DNA of 64,000 nt from Adhaeretor mobilis (GTDB lineage Bacteria; Planctomycetota; Planctomycetia; Pirellulales; Lacipirellulaceae), in assembly GCF_007741515.1 (NCBI RefSeq), contig NZ_CP036263.1, positions 186,001 through 250,000 on the forward strand, in the 5' to 3' direction. The notes beneath the pieces were generated by a model. The model ran no database searches and was not told the origin of the DNA. It saw nothing but the letters and a program-made list of their open reading frames with translations. Position numbers and translations under genes: made by a program. This document shows positions 1-8,652 of the stretch, piece by piece; position 1 is the first letter of the stretch; every line of letters starts with the position of its first letter.

Positions 1-232
1 AGTCGGGATTGAGCGCGCCGATCAGCACGCTCCCTTCGTCGCCAGTGCCGATAACCCCGATGCGCAACGGATCGTCGAGCTTCGCGCCGTAGTTGAAATA
101 CATCGAGCCCAGGCCAAATCCGGTAGCCCCAGCGGTGGCAACCGTCCCCACCAAGAAGTCGCGTCGAGTCGTGCCGATGACCTGGTTGAAATTGTCTTTG
201 CCGATCTTTTTATCTTCGGGAGTGAGGTCCAT
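1..232 (-). CDS. Gfo/Idh/MocA family oxidoreductase, N-terminal part (runs off the window)
   Basis: Read on the minus strand from the ATG at 232, the frame stays open to base 1 (77 codons). The N-terminus carries a twin-arginine signal ([14 protein letters not shown]) and then the beginning of a Rossmann fold ([12 protein letters not shown], a GxGxxG dinucleotide motif), the usual layout of Tat-exported NAD(P)-dependent oxidoreductases in planctomycetes. The substrate cannot be told because the EKP motif and C-terminal domain lie outside the window. It is transcribed like the Bat operon but separated from it by 175 bases, so it may or may not be co-transcribed. Confidence 0.82.
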   Translation of the reverse strand, partial: MDLTPEDKKIGKDNFNQVIGTTRRDFLVGTVATAGATGFGLGSMYFNYGAKLDDPLRIGVIGTGDEGSVLIGALNPD

Positions 233-300
233 GTTGATATACCCACTTGGGTTCTTGAGGGATGTCAGAAAAAATGACGTTGATATTTGAGCTTGTACTC

Positions 301-374
301 ATTCCCACAAAGGCGGGAAATCGGTTCCTTGGTGACACAGAGTGAATCCCCGCCTACGCGAGGAAGACGGGATT
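301..374. repeat. Two small REP-like palindromes
   Basis: Between the partial oxidoreductase and the last Bat gene are two imperfect stem-loops: ATTCCC at 301-306 pairs with GGGAAAT at 315-321, and AATCCC at 345-350 pairs with GGGATT at 369-374. They resemble bacterial REP-like intergenic palindromes. They could also serve as a weak terminator of the Bat operon; there is no T-run. Confidence 0.25.
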
Positions 375-407
375 ATTCGAACTGTGGCGAGTCATTGCTT
401 CCTGCCG

Positions 408-3140
408 CTACGTTTCGACCACAGGTCGAACCGCAACATGCATCGCATCTCGCCCGTGAATCCATCCGCTCGTGCCCTCTGTTTGGACTTTCATCCAATC
501 TCCGCGTTGCTCCAGCAGTTCATATCCAATGCCTTCGTGTACCACAGTATCGAGTTGCGTAAATGCTTCGCCATTCCCTTCTCGCAAATGCACCTCTGCC
601 GTTACGACGACCACGCGGTCGTGAGGTTGAGGGCCAAACATGGGAAGGCACAGCGAAGCAACACAAACCGATGTCAGAATCACCGCAGGTACCTTAAAGG
701 GCCTGACTCGCAGTCCACGGTGGAGAAACTGTGCACGTAACCCGAGCCAGAAAACAGCCCAGCCCATCAGTCCCAAGCCCATCATGACCGAGCGCGGCAC
801 TTGCTCATTCCAAGAGAGCAAGGCCTGAAAGAAACTTGGGGAGCCAGCGGATTGAATTGGGTTATTGGGTAGTGATTCGCGAGCTACTGCAAGATTCTGC
901 CGAGCTGGACTGCCAGGGTTCATCGCCAGTGCGTGCTCGTAGTACGCAATAGCCAGTCCCGTGGACCCAGATTGCAAGTAGGCGTTTCCAAGGTTGAAAT
1001 AGATCCGATCGTTCACAACGCCATCGTCAACCAAGGTTTGATATTTCTGAGCAGCCTGTGCGAATGCTTCCTTCGATTCCGCAGAATCGCTAGCCGCAGT
1101 AGTCTGGGCACGGGAGTAAGCAGCCTCCGCCTCAGCTAAAAGTAGTGACGACTGGTGCGGCGAAAGCTCTGCTGCGCTCGCACGGCTAGTTCCGCATAGC
1201 ACCATAGTTGCAAGCACTGTAATCGCGGCAGCTTTGGCGGCTTTGCCTGTCAATCGCGGTGCAGCAAACCGATGCCCACTGTGGTGATTAGGCGCCGGCA
1301 ATTCAGCGGCTAAATCTTGTAGGCAGATGGCAGCTTCATTCCTCAAAGCCGAGACATTGTTCAGATCGAGACCTGCGTAGCTTAGTTGTTCACAGCTTTG
1401 GACGATCGATTGAAATTTCGCTAGCGTTTCCGCACGAACGGTCTGATCCGCCTGTTCGATGATACGGTTCAAGTTGGGTAATGAACCATCCATACCTAGG
1501 CGTCCGGACACGAAGCTAGTCAATGCCTGAGCAATGCCGCTTGGTGACGTTGCTTTCTCTATCTGCAACTCTGCTGTCTTGAACTCGCCGCCACGTGAGA
1601 TACCGAGGATGCTGCCTATTCGTCGTAGATTGCGAGTAGTTAAGGTCATGAGGAATACCAACGGTGGAAGCAACCACGCTAATGCAATTGGCCAATTCGA
1701 ACTTGGCGTTTGTTGGCTCAGCACTTGTCCACCAGTGAAGTTGGTAAGGTTCAGATTGGGCGCCACCGTAGTATCGCTAGCTGAGGAGGAGTGGGTGTTG
1801 GCGGAACGCCCAACAATCGCGTCTAAAGCGAGTCGGTCGGGCGCAGCCACTTCAATCGCAACTGGCTTACTGTGAACGGTCACGAACTCTTTCGTTGCTG
1901 GATCAAAAAAGGAAAAAGGAATCGCCGGGATGTGGGTGATACCTTCTCGGCGGGGACGAATGCTTGTGGTGAACAGCTTTACGTCGTCTCGCACAATACC
2001 GGCGAGCGGTTGGTCCGCCACTTTGAAGTCAGCACTCAATTCTGGCAATTGCGACAGGGGCGGCGCTTGAACTAGGTCCATAGGACCATCGCCCTGAATT
2101 CCCAAGTGCAACGTGATTGGGTCGCCAGCTTTGACGCCGTCAGGCGTGGCTTGGCTGATGATTTGATAGTGCCCCACAGCGCCCCGGTAGTCCGCAGGCC
2201 GTCCTTCCGCGGGAATTGCCAGTACCTCAGTCGCGTTGACTTTCGCACTGGCAACAATTGGTCGAACGTCTGTAACAGATAGCCGCGAACCAAACGACGA
2301 AGGTATGCGATCTTGGAACATGCTAGTGAATCCGTTGTCGAAGAACGAGCCGAAAGGATCTCTTGTCTTGCCCAGGCGAGTCGGATAGTCCACGACAATC
2401 TGTACGGAATCACCGTCAATCTTGCCTGGGCGTTTGGGGTAAGTGTCCGCCTCAATCTCATACAAGAAATAGCGACGTTCTACGCCCGAGTCGTCGGCGC
2501 GCAGTACCTCCTCACCGCCAGGTCGCTGGCTATTGCTAGCAAGCTCGTTGATGCGGTCTTCAAACATTCCCCAACTCGACTTCGCCTGGGAGAGCATCTG
2601 CCACATGTCGCCTTCTGAAAGAGTGATATCCAAGTCACGATCCATGTAAGGTTTCACCCAAATGCGGAGCTTCAGCTTCATTGGCTGTCCGACATAGATA
2701 TGGTCCTGGCTGCCGACGATTTCTGCGAAAAGCAAGTCGCCCGTCTCGCTCTTTGTAGCCGAGAAACGAAGTGGCATTGTCGTTTGCTTTTGCCCATCCA
2801 CTTCGACACTGATAGGGGGAATCGTAAACACACCTTCTCGCCGGGGAATCAACTTCCAAGCGTGGGTTATCGAACTGTTTTCACTGCGGCGACCATTGAT
2901 GATGGTGGTCTGAGTGCTTCGCCTGGGTGTTCCCGCGGAAATGACGTCGATTCCATCGATAGCTTGAATTTGCGGCGCATCGTGTTGGCCGGCATTCGCC
3001 ACTTCGAGTCGCATCACGACCGGGTTACCAACGTACGCCTCGAGCGATGACAGCGAAGCCCTGACGCCTGCCGCCGTAGCTCCAGTAGCTAATGCGGTGA
3101 GTAGAATCGGGGTGATTGCAAGTATTCTATAGAGTTTCAT
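408..3140 (-). CDS. batD: BatD-BatE type protein: BatD ectodomain fused to TPR and SH3
   Basis: About 910 residues. The start is the ATG at 3140 (MKLYRILAITP), preceded by GAGGA at proper spacing and followed by a signal peptide; an upstream in-frame start at 3221 lacks these. Residues about 25-440 are BatD-like beta domains. A membrane segment (WPIALAWLLPPLVFLMTL) lies near 482-500. A second part begins with another hydrophobic segment and has TPR repeats (about 690-790, including YFNLGNAYLQSG), two further membrane segments and a C-terminal bacterial SH3 domain (LREGNGEAFTQLDTVVHEG, GWIHG). This matches BatD and BatE in one chain. It is the last gene of the MoxR/Bat cluster. Bat proteins are linked to oxygen tolerance and envelope stress; the exact biochemical role is unknown. 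Confidence 0.85.
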   Translation of the reverse strand: MKLYRILAITPILLTALATGATAAGVRASLSSLEAYVGNPVVMRLEVANAGQHDAPQIQAIDGIDVISAGTPRRSTQTTIINGRRSENSSITHAWKLIPRREGVFTIPPISVEVDGQKQTTMPLRFSATKSETGDLLFAEIVGSQDHIYVGQPMKLKLRIWVKPYMDRDLDITLSEGDMWQMLSQAKSSWGMFEDRINELASNSQRPGGEEVLRADDSGVERRYFLYEIEADTYPKRPGKIDGDSVQIVVDYPTRLGKTRDPFGSFFDNGFTSMFQDRIPSSFGSRLSVTDVRPIVASAKVNATEVLAIPAEGRPADYRGAVGHYQIISQATPDGVKAGDPITLHLGIQGDGPMDLVQAPPLSQLPELSADFKVADQPLAGIVRDDVKLFTTSIRPRREGITHIPAIPFSFFDPATKEFVTVHSKPVAIEVAAPDRLALDAIVGRSANTHSSSASDTTVAPNLNLTNFTGGQVLSQQTPSSNWPIALAWLLPPLVFLMTLTTRNLRRIGSILGISRGGEFKTAELQIEKATSPSGIAQALTSFVSGRLGMDGSLPNLNRIIEQADQTVRAETLAKFQSIVQSCEQLSYAGLDLNNVSALRNEAAICLQDLAAELPAPNHHSGHRFAAPRLTGKAAKAAAITVLATMVLCGTSRASAAELSPHQSSLLLAEAEAAYSRAQTTAASDSAESKEAFAQAAQKYQTLVDDGVVNDRIYFNLGNAYLQSGSTGLAIAYYEHALAMNPGSPARQNLAVARESLPNNPIQSAGSPSFFQALLSWNEQVPRSVMMGLGLMGWAVFWLGLRAQFLHRGLRVRPFKVPAVILTSVCVASLCLPMFGPQPHDRVVVVTAEVHLREGNGEAFTQLDTVVHEGIGYELLEQRGDWMKVQTEGTSGWIHGRDAMHVAVRPVVET

Positions 3141-3195
3141 AATGATTTCCTCATGGTCATGCAGGCACTTGAATGTCTCAGTAGGTGCTGCGTGG

Positions 3196-5517
3196 TTACC
3201 AATCTTTTGCTCCGGGAACATATTGCCTGGCGGCTCGTTGTTGTTTCTGCAAGCGACGCATCAAGTCACGGTCGCGTACCGACTGCAGCATCTTCATGGC
3301 TTCCTGCCGGGTCATTGGTTTCCCCGAGTCGATCAGGGCCGCTGCCTCAGCCCTATCAGTCGCTTGCGGAGCTTCGTCCAATTTGCCTTGAATCGATTGC
3401 GGTACCGAACCGTCGTGTTGTTCGTCCATTGGATCTTCTTTACCAGGCGATCCCGACGAATTTTCTGCCTGCGGTGGTTGCGACGCAGTTGGGCTTTGAC
3501 TGTCTTGCGATGATTGCGGGTCCTGGCTGTTCTGCGTTTCGCTTTGTTCTCTCGCTTGGTTGTCCTCGTTGCTTTGTTCATTGTGGGCGCCTCCGCTGGC
3601 CTGTTGTTGTTGGGATGCATCCTCTTGCCCCGAGGCGTTTGAATCTTCGGAGTCGGACGATTCGGACTCTTTTTCTTGCTCACCAGTGTCGCCTGTCTTA
3701 GTTTCATCAGCCGATGATTCGTCCGTCTCGGTTTCAGAGGGTTCACCTTCGGACGGCTTTGGCGAACTGGTGTCCTGCGATTGAGGCTCTGAGGACTCGC
3801 CAGACGACGATTCGCCACCTTCCGGCTCTTCAGGCGGGTTTTGTGAATCTTTGCTGCCACTCTCTCCTTGTTGCTGGTCAGATTCCTCGCCTTGTGAGTC
3901 TTGTGACTGCTCAGATTCCTGCTCGCTGTTCTGTTGTTTCTGTTCTTGTTGCTGCTCCTTTTCTTGCTTTTCTTGTTCTTGCAATTGTCGTAGCAGCAAT
4001 CCAGCCAGCTCGATATTTGCACGCGCATCGGCGTCGCTGGGGTTTGCAACTAGCGCGTCTCGGTAGTGAGAAATTGCCGAGCGTGCTTTTTCGGTGGCTA
4101 ACTGTCGATCCTGCGTGGCTACTTGCAATGCTTCGGAATAGTCACAATTGGCCAAATTGAAACGAGCCTTTGCCTCCAAGCCGCGGTCAGAACCCGCAGC
4201 CGCGGCGAATAATTGACGCGCACCGTTCAAGTCGCCAGCGCGGTAGAGGGCTACCGCTTGGTTGTACTTCAGTTCGGCGCGATCAGGTGCTGACGTAACA
4301 GCGTGGGAGTATCGATCGGCGGCTTGCTCAAAATTTCCAGCGTCAATCGATTGATTCGCCTCAGCCGCCAACGCATACGCATTGGTTTCGTTAGCAAACG
4401 ATGGCGAGGCTGCACCGAGGCTCAGGGAGAGAAAGCCAATCGCGGCGGCACTCTTGAGCACTGCCCGGCTGCCATTGGACAGAGGCAAGGTGTTCGAGGT
4501 TGCCGTCGTCTCACGCTTGCTGTCTGTCACGAGCACTTTCAAAACCGTGAGCAACAGGGCCACAGCTACGAACCACTGGTAGCGGGGCATGTAGGCGTTG
4601 ATGCGAGCCGTTTCAAAGTCTTGCTGTTCGACCTGTGCTACGTAGTCGCGGTACACTTGCGCCATGTCCACTTGCTTGGTTCCTGCCGGAACATACGCTC
4701 CGTCAGTAGCCAAGGCGATGGATTTTAGCACGCTGCCGTCTAGCTTAGACCACACTTGCTCGCCTCCATATTCGAGGTAACCCTGTCCGCGTCCTGAGTT
4801 TGCCGTAGGTACGCGTGCCCCTTGGCTGGCATCGCCTAAGCCAACGGTGAAAATGCGAACACCTTCGTTTTCAAAAGCAGACTCAGCCACTTCTACCGGC
4901 TCGCTTTCGTGGTCTTCGCCATCGGTGAAGAGGACGATCGCCTTATGGTCAGCCGTTTTGGCGAGAAACGAGTCGGCAGCCACTTGAATGGCATCGCCTA
5001 AGCTGGAACCACCGTGCCGAATGTCTTGGGGCCCAACTGCGTCGAGCGAACGCTTAAAATCGTCGTAGTGGGTGGTCAGAGGAATCTTGCGTTTCGCATC
5101 GCCAGCAAACACAACCAGCCCTACGCGGTCTCCCGACAGTTCATCAACCATGTCTTTGATTTGTTGCTTGGCACGGCCAAGACGGTTTGGCACCACGTCT
5201 TCGGCGAGCATCGAGCGCGACACGTCCAGTGCGAAAACTACTTCAATCCCTTTTTGTGGCACCTCGTGCCAAGACTTTCCCCAGCGAACATCCACCAGTG
5301 CCCCGACCAGGGCGACCAGAGCGCCGAGAGACAAGACGGTTTGAATCCAGCGGCGTCTCACACTTCGTTTCGATACAAAAGCACTAAGCCTATTTTCCGT
5401 GGCAAAACGCCCCATTGCGCGGCGTTGTGCCACGATGGCGGAGCCCACCACAACCACGACGACGGCAATGAGCCACAAGTAGTTGAGATTGCTCAGGTTT
5501 CCGAAGTGCATATCCAT
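3196..5517 (-). CDS. batB: BatB-BatC type protein: VWA domain, TPR and long Q/E/S-rich tail
   Basis: 773 residues. An N-terminal membrane segment (LWLIAVVVVVVGSA) and a second one near 60-80 frame a von Willebrand factor A domain with a MIDAS motif DVSRS at about 98-102 and LFTDGEDHE further on. After a third membrane segment (about 320-335) comes a hydrophobic stretch near 355-375 and TPR repeats (about 385-500, the BatC part). From about 515 to 720 the chain is almost only Q, E, S, D, N, G and K, an acidic unstructured tail; it ends with a basic segment (RRLQKQQRAARQYVPG). Start ATG 5517 has AGAG upstream. Gaps of 44 and 55 bases to its neighbours point to one operon. The BatB and BatC roles thus appear fused. 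A metal-dependent protein-binding role is known for VWA domains; the partner here is unknown. Confidence 0.87.
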   Translation of the reverse strand: MDMHFGNLSNLNYLWLIAVVVVVVGSAIVAQRRAMGRFATENRLSAFVSKRSVRRRWIQTVLSLGALVALVGALVDVRWGKSWHEVPQKGIEVVFALDVSRSMLAEDVVPNRLGRAKQQIKDMVDELSGDRVGLVVFAGDAKRKIPLTTHYDDFKRSLDAVGPQDIRHGGSSLGDAIQVAADSFLAKTADHKAIVLFTDGEDHESEPVEVAESAFENEGVRIFTVGLGDASQGARVPTANSGRGQGYLEYGGEQVWSKLDGSVLKSIALATDGAYVPAGTKQVDMAQVYRDYVAQVEQQDFETARINAYMPRYQWFVAVALLLTVLKVLVTDSKRETTATSNTLPLSNGSRAVLKSAAAIGFLSLSLGAASPSFANETNAYALAAEANQSIDAGNFEQAADRYSHAVTSAPDRAELKYNQAVALYRAGDLNGARQLFAAAAGSDRGLEAKARFNLANCDYSEALQVATQDRQLATEKARSAISHYRDALVANPSDADARANIELAGLLLRQLQEQEKQEKEQQQEQKQQNSEQESEQSQDSQGEESDQQQGESGSKDSQNPPEEPEGGESSSGESSEPQSQDTSSPKPSEGEPSETETDESSADETKTGDTGEQEKESESSDSEDSNASGQEDASQQQQASGGAHNEQSNEDNQAREQSETQNSQDPQSSQDSQSPTASQPPQAENSSGSPGKEDPMDEQHDGSVPQSIQGKLDEAPQATDRAEAAALIDSGKPMTRQEAMKMLQSVRDRDLMRRLQKQQRAARQYVPGAKDW

Positions 5518-5561
5518 CGTTCTCTTTCTAGATTTCTCGGGGTATGAAATGTGTTTAGCGA

Positions 5562-6635
5562 TTAGCCAAGCTGTCGGAACGTAGTGTTAATAAGCAACTC
5601 GCGTGCCACCAACAGTAACAGGGCCAGTAAGGCCAACGGAGGCAGAGCGAAGCCGGCTACGTGAACCGGTTCGATTGCCCACTCGCGATAGTCCACATAC
5701 TGCTTTTCTTCGAGGCGGCTTTTCTCTAGCTTGTCGATTTCTTGGTAAATGTTTTGCAGGGACTCGGTGTCGGTCGCACGGAAGTACTTTCCGCCCGTCA
5801 CTTCGGCGACCTTCGTGAGCGTCTGCTCGTCGATCTTGACTTCCATCCAACGAACTACTTTCCGCCCGGTGAAGGGATCCACTACGGGCACCGGAGCTTG
5901 TCCATTGGTTCCCACGCCAATGGTGTAGATCTTCACGCCCAATGTTGCAGCAAGCTCCGCCGCTTGGATGGGATCGACATCACCCGCGTTGTTTTCCCCA
6001 TCGGTGAGCAGGATGGCGACCTTGCTCTTGATGTTTCGGGTCTCACTATTCTCCAGAGAGGTGAGTTTCTCCACGGCTAGGCCGATCGCATCGCCGATGG
6101 CAGTCCCATCTTCGGACTGTTGTGTAACGATCTCTGATTGGTTCAATTGGCCAACGAGAAACGCATGGTCAAGCGTTGGCGGCGTCACCCCGTCGGCCTG
6201 CCCGGCAAAAGTAATCAGACCCACCAGGTCGCTCGTTCGGCCATCGAGCTTGTCACCACCGTTGACAAACTGGCCTGCCACGTTTTTGATCGCTGTGAGT
6301 CGATCGACGTGTTCGCCTTCGATCTTAAAGTCCATCGCCTGCATGCTGCCGGAGCGGTCCACCAGCAATTCGATAGCGATACCTTCGGACTCGCTGATTG
6401 TCTGCTTGCGACCTTCTTGAGGTCGGGCCAGGGCGACAATCATCAACATGATTGCCGCAAGCAGCATCGCCGGTGGCAGCCAACGTAGACGCTGTTTCCA
6501 AGTCGTTGGTAGCTTGCGGAGATTCTCTGTCGAGCTAAACGCAATCGCAGTTGTACGGCTGCGGAATAGTAGCCAGCCCAACGCGGGGACAAGCAATAGC
6601 AAGAGTAAGAACCAACTGGACGCTGTATGAAACAT
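5562..6635 (-). CDS. batA: BatA-type VWA membrane protein
   Basis: 357 residues. It has N-terminal (SWFLLLLLLVPALGWLLF) and second (MLLAAIMLMIVALA) membrane segments, then a VWA domain with MIDAS sequence DRSGS near residue 94 and LLTDGENNAGD later, and a C-terminal membrane helix (LPPLALLALLLLVAREL). This two-plus-one helix layout is that of BatA. The start ATG at 6635 has a strong AGGAGAG site and overlaps the TAA of the preceding gene by one base (TAATG), which indicates translational coupling. Confidence 0.9.
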   Translation of the reverse strand: MFHTASSWFLLLLLLVPALGWLLFRSRTTAIAFSSTENLRKLPTTWKQRLRWLPPAMLLAAIMLMIVALARPQEGRKQTISESEGIAIELLVDRSGSMQAMDFKIEGEHVDRLTAIKNVAGQFVNGGDKLDGRTSDLVGLITFAGQADGVTPPTLDHAFLVGQLNQSEIVTQQSEDGTAIGDAIGLAVEKLTSLENSETRNIKSKVAILLTDGENNAGDVDPIQAAELAATLGVKIYTIGVGTNGQAPVPVVDPFTGRKVVRWMEVKIDEQTLTKVAEVTGGKYFRATDTESLQNIYQEIDKLEKSRLEEKQYVDYREWAIEPVHVAGFALPPLALLALLLLVARELLINTTFRQLG

Positions 6636-7663
6636 TATGCACTCTCCTTCAATGACGTTGCAGAACTCGCTTCGACAAAATTGCGTGCTTTGGCAATCGC
6701 TGCATCGCAGTCATTCCCTTGCGGTACCAACCCGGCAAACTTCACCATGTCAGCGGTTTCCAAGAACGATCGCAACGGTCGCAGGTACGGACTCAATTGA
6801 TGATTCTGCTCGACAAGTTGAAAAAACTCAGCCGAGGTCAGTCGCGGTGCGGCAACGTCGAACCGTCGTTCAATGAAGTTCCGCACGATGTCTGTTACTT
6901 GGGTGTAGAATTCCGTGGGGCTCAGCTCAGCTGCCGAATGTTGGAGCGAGAGGCGATCCAGTTCAGCCAAAGCCCAATGGCTGGCCGACAAATCCCGATC
7001 TCGTCTCAGATAATAGGTCGCGGCAAAACCAGCACCGGCTAGCACCGAAGCTGCCACGATGCTGAGTAGTACGTAGTGGTGCTCTTGAGCAGGCGGAGAA
7101 ATCTCGACGATACCCTTGATGTCGCGGAACTGCGTAGGGTCGGTTTGTCCCTCTAGCAAAGAACCGATTGAAATGCGTACCGGATCTGACATTGCTAGTT
7201 TTCGTGTATTGCTCGCCTCACGCGTGTCCAGATACGAAACTCCAACGGCGGGAACCTCCTGCTCTCCTGGGCTCAGGGATTCCAAGAAGTAGGTGCGAGT
7301 CGATTTACGCCCTTGGGCGACTGGGATGTCGAGCTGATCCTCTACTTTCCTGATATCGAAACTGCCCAACTGCTCGGTTCGTGCTGGAAAGGAAACCCGC
7401 ACCCCGTCGGGTACTTCGGCTATAAGCGTAAGCTGGATCGCCTCCGCAACCTGGGCTGAATTGCGATCCACTCGTGTGGTCAATTGCACGGGGCCTTGGG
7501 TAGTGTGGAACTCTGAATGAGCTGCGGTCTTGCTCGCCTCCGTCGAAGCGGCACTACTAAACTCAACGTCAATCAAGCTCAGCAGCAGTGCGATCGCAAC
7601 AACAGGAGAAAGAATGCGACAGAACCATACCGAGGCGAGCATTTTCATGTTTCGGATATTCAT
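6635..7663 (-). CDS. Bat-operon membrane protein with a DUF4381-like position
   Basis: 342 residues with a signal peptide (FCRILSPVVAIALLLSLI), a beta-rich extracytoplasmic domain resembling BatD repeats (VQLTTRVDRNSAQVAEAIQL), a membrane segment (VLLSIVAASVLAGAGFAATYYL, about 200-222) and a cytoplasmic helical tail (FYTQVTDIVRNFIERRFDVAAP). The gene position between DUF58 and batA is where DUF4381-like proteins usually sit. Its ATG overlaps the stop codon of the DUF58 gene (ATGA at 7660-7663). Likely a scaffold in the MoxR-VWA complex; this is inference from context. Confidence 0.75.
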   Translation of the reverse strand: MNIRNMKMLASVWFCRILSPVVAIALLLSLIDVEFSSAASTEASKTAAHSEFHTTQGPVQLTTRVDRNSAQVAEAIQLTLIAEVPDGVRVSFPARTEQLGSFDIRKVEDQLDIPVAQGRKSTRTYFLESLSPGEQEVPAVGVSYLDTREASNTRKLAMSDPVRISIGSLLEGQTDPTQFRDIKGIVEISPPAQEHHYVLLSIVAASVLAGAGFAATYYLRRDRDLSASHWALAELDRLSLQHSAAELSPTEFYTQVTDIVRNFIERRFDVAAPRLTSAEFFQLVEQNHQLSPYLRPLRSFLETADMVKFAGLVPQGNDCDAAIAKARNFVEASSATSLKESA

Positions 7664-8535
7664 CTTCGTGCCTCCCGTTGGTGAAAGAATTTGCGGAGAG
7701 GATCGACAAAATCTTCGCCGGTTGAAAGCTGGATGGGGTCCATCCCTAATTTCTTAAACATTTGGTCGCGGGATTCTGCCGCCAGCTTGGCCCGCTCTTG
7801 ATAAAGCCGTCGGTGCAGAGGGCTCGATGTATCGAGAAAAATCGTTTCCCCCGTTTCGCCATCTTGCAACTGCACTAGGCCGACATTGGGGATTGTCAGC
7901 TCGCGCTCATCTCCCACGACGATCGGGATCACATCGTGCCGCTGTTTGGCGAGACGAAGCGTCTGCTCGTACCCGGTGTCCTGGAAATCGCTGATCAAGA
8001 AAACAACGCTGCGGCGTTTAACGGTATTGTTGAGGTGCTGCAAAGCCTTAGTGATATCTGTACCACGACCGATCGGCTCGCAGTAAAGTAGCTCACGAAT
8101 CAACCGCAACACGTGCCGCGATCCTTTGCGTGCTGGGACAGCTTTCTCAATACCATCGGTGAACAACTGCAAGCCGACCTTGTCATTGTTCTTGATTGCC
8201 GAAAAAGCCAACGTCGCTGCCAGGTCGGTAACGAGCTCTCGCTTGGTTTGGTAATGGGTGCCGAGCCCTTGCGAAGCGCTCAGGTCAACTAGCAGCAAGA
8301 CTGTCAGCTCACGTTCTTCTCGGAACAACTTCACAAACGGGTCGCCGTACCGAGCCGTGACGTTCCAGTCAATCGATCGCACATCGTCGCCTACTTGGTA
8401 CGGACGTACCTCCTCGAACTCGATGCCGCGACCTTTGAATGCGGAGTGGTATTGCCCGCTCAGCATGTCGTCAGCCAGGTGTGAGGTGCGTATCTGTATC
8501 CGGCGTATTTTCTTCATTAACTCTTGGGGGATCAT
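7660..8535 (-). CDS. DUF58 domain protein of the MoxR-Bat operon
   Basis: 291 residues with no membrane segment. Residues about 25-75 hold the DUF58 signature (GRGIEFEEVRPYQVGDDVR, SIDWNVTARYGDP), followed by a VWA-like fold with VDLSASQ in the place of the MIDAS and VFLISDFQDTG. DUF58 proteins regularly follow moxR genes and are thought to be MoxR partners. Two starts are possible, ATG 8535 or the internal ATG at residue 7 (MKKIRR); neither has a clear ribosome site. Its stop overlaps the next gene by four bases. Confidence 0.88.
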   Translation of the reverse strand: MIPQELMKKIRRIQIRTSHLADDMLSGQYHSAFKGRGIEFEEVRPYQVGDDVRSIDWNVTARYGDPFVKLFREERELTVLLLVDLSASQGLGTHYQTKRELVTDLAATLAFSAIKNNDKVGLQLFTDGIEKAVPARKGSRHVLRLIRELLYCEPIGRGTDITKALQHLNNTVKRRSVVFLISDFQDTGYEQTLRLAKQRHDVIPIVVGDERELTIPNVGLVQLQDGETGETIFLDTSSPLHRRLYQERAKLAAESRDQMFKKLGMDPIQLSTGEDFVDPLRKFFHQREARR

Positions 8536-8581
8536 GGTTTTGTCTCATAGGATTCGTGCTGGTATAAAAACGAGGTGCCAA

Positions 8582-8619
8582 CGTGCCCTCCCGCTACGTG
8601 GGGCGGCGGGGAGGGCACG
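8582..8619. other. Intercistronic GC-rich stem-loop between moxR and DUF58
   Basis: CGTGCCCTCCC at 8582-8592 is perfectly complementary to GGGAGGGCACG at 8609-8619, with a 16-base GC-rich loop. It sits in the 117-base gap inside the operon. With no T-run it is not a classical terminator; an mRNA-processing or stability element, or a REP-like insertion, fits better. Confidence 0.5.
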
Positions 8620-8652
8620 CGACTAGATTCGTCCAGGACACACAGACGAAGC

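Noticed and set aside
3333..4066. Long open frames in all frames over the Q/E/S-rich tail of the BatB-BatC gene
   Set aside because: They arise from the low-complexity codon pattern of the tail; none has a ribosome site or domain.
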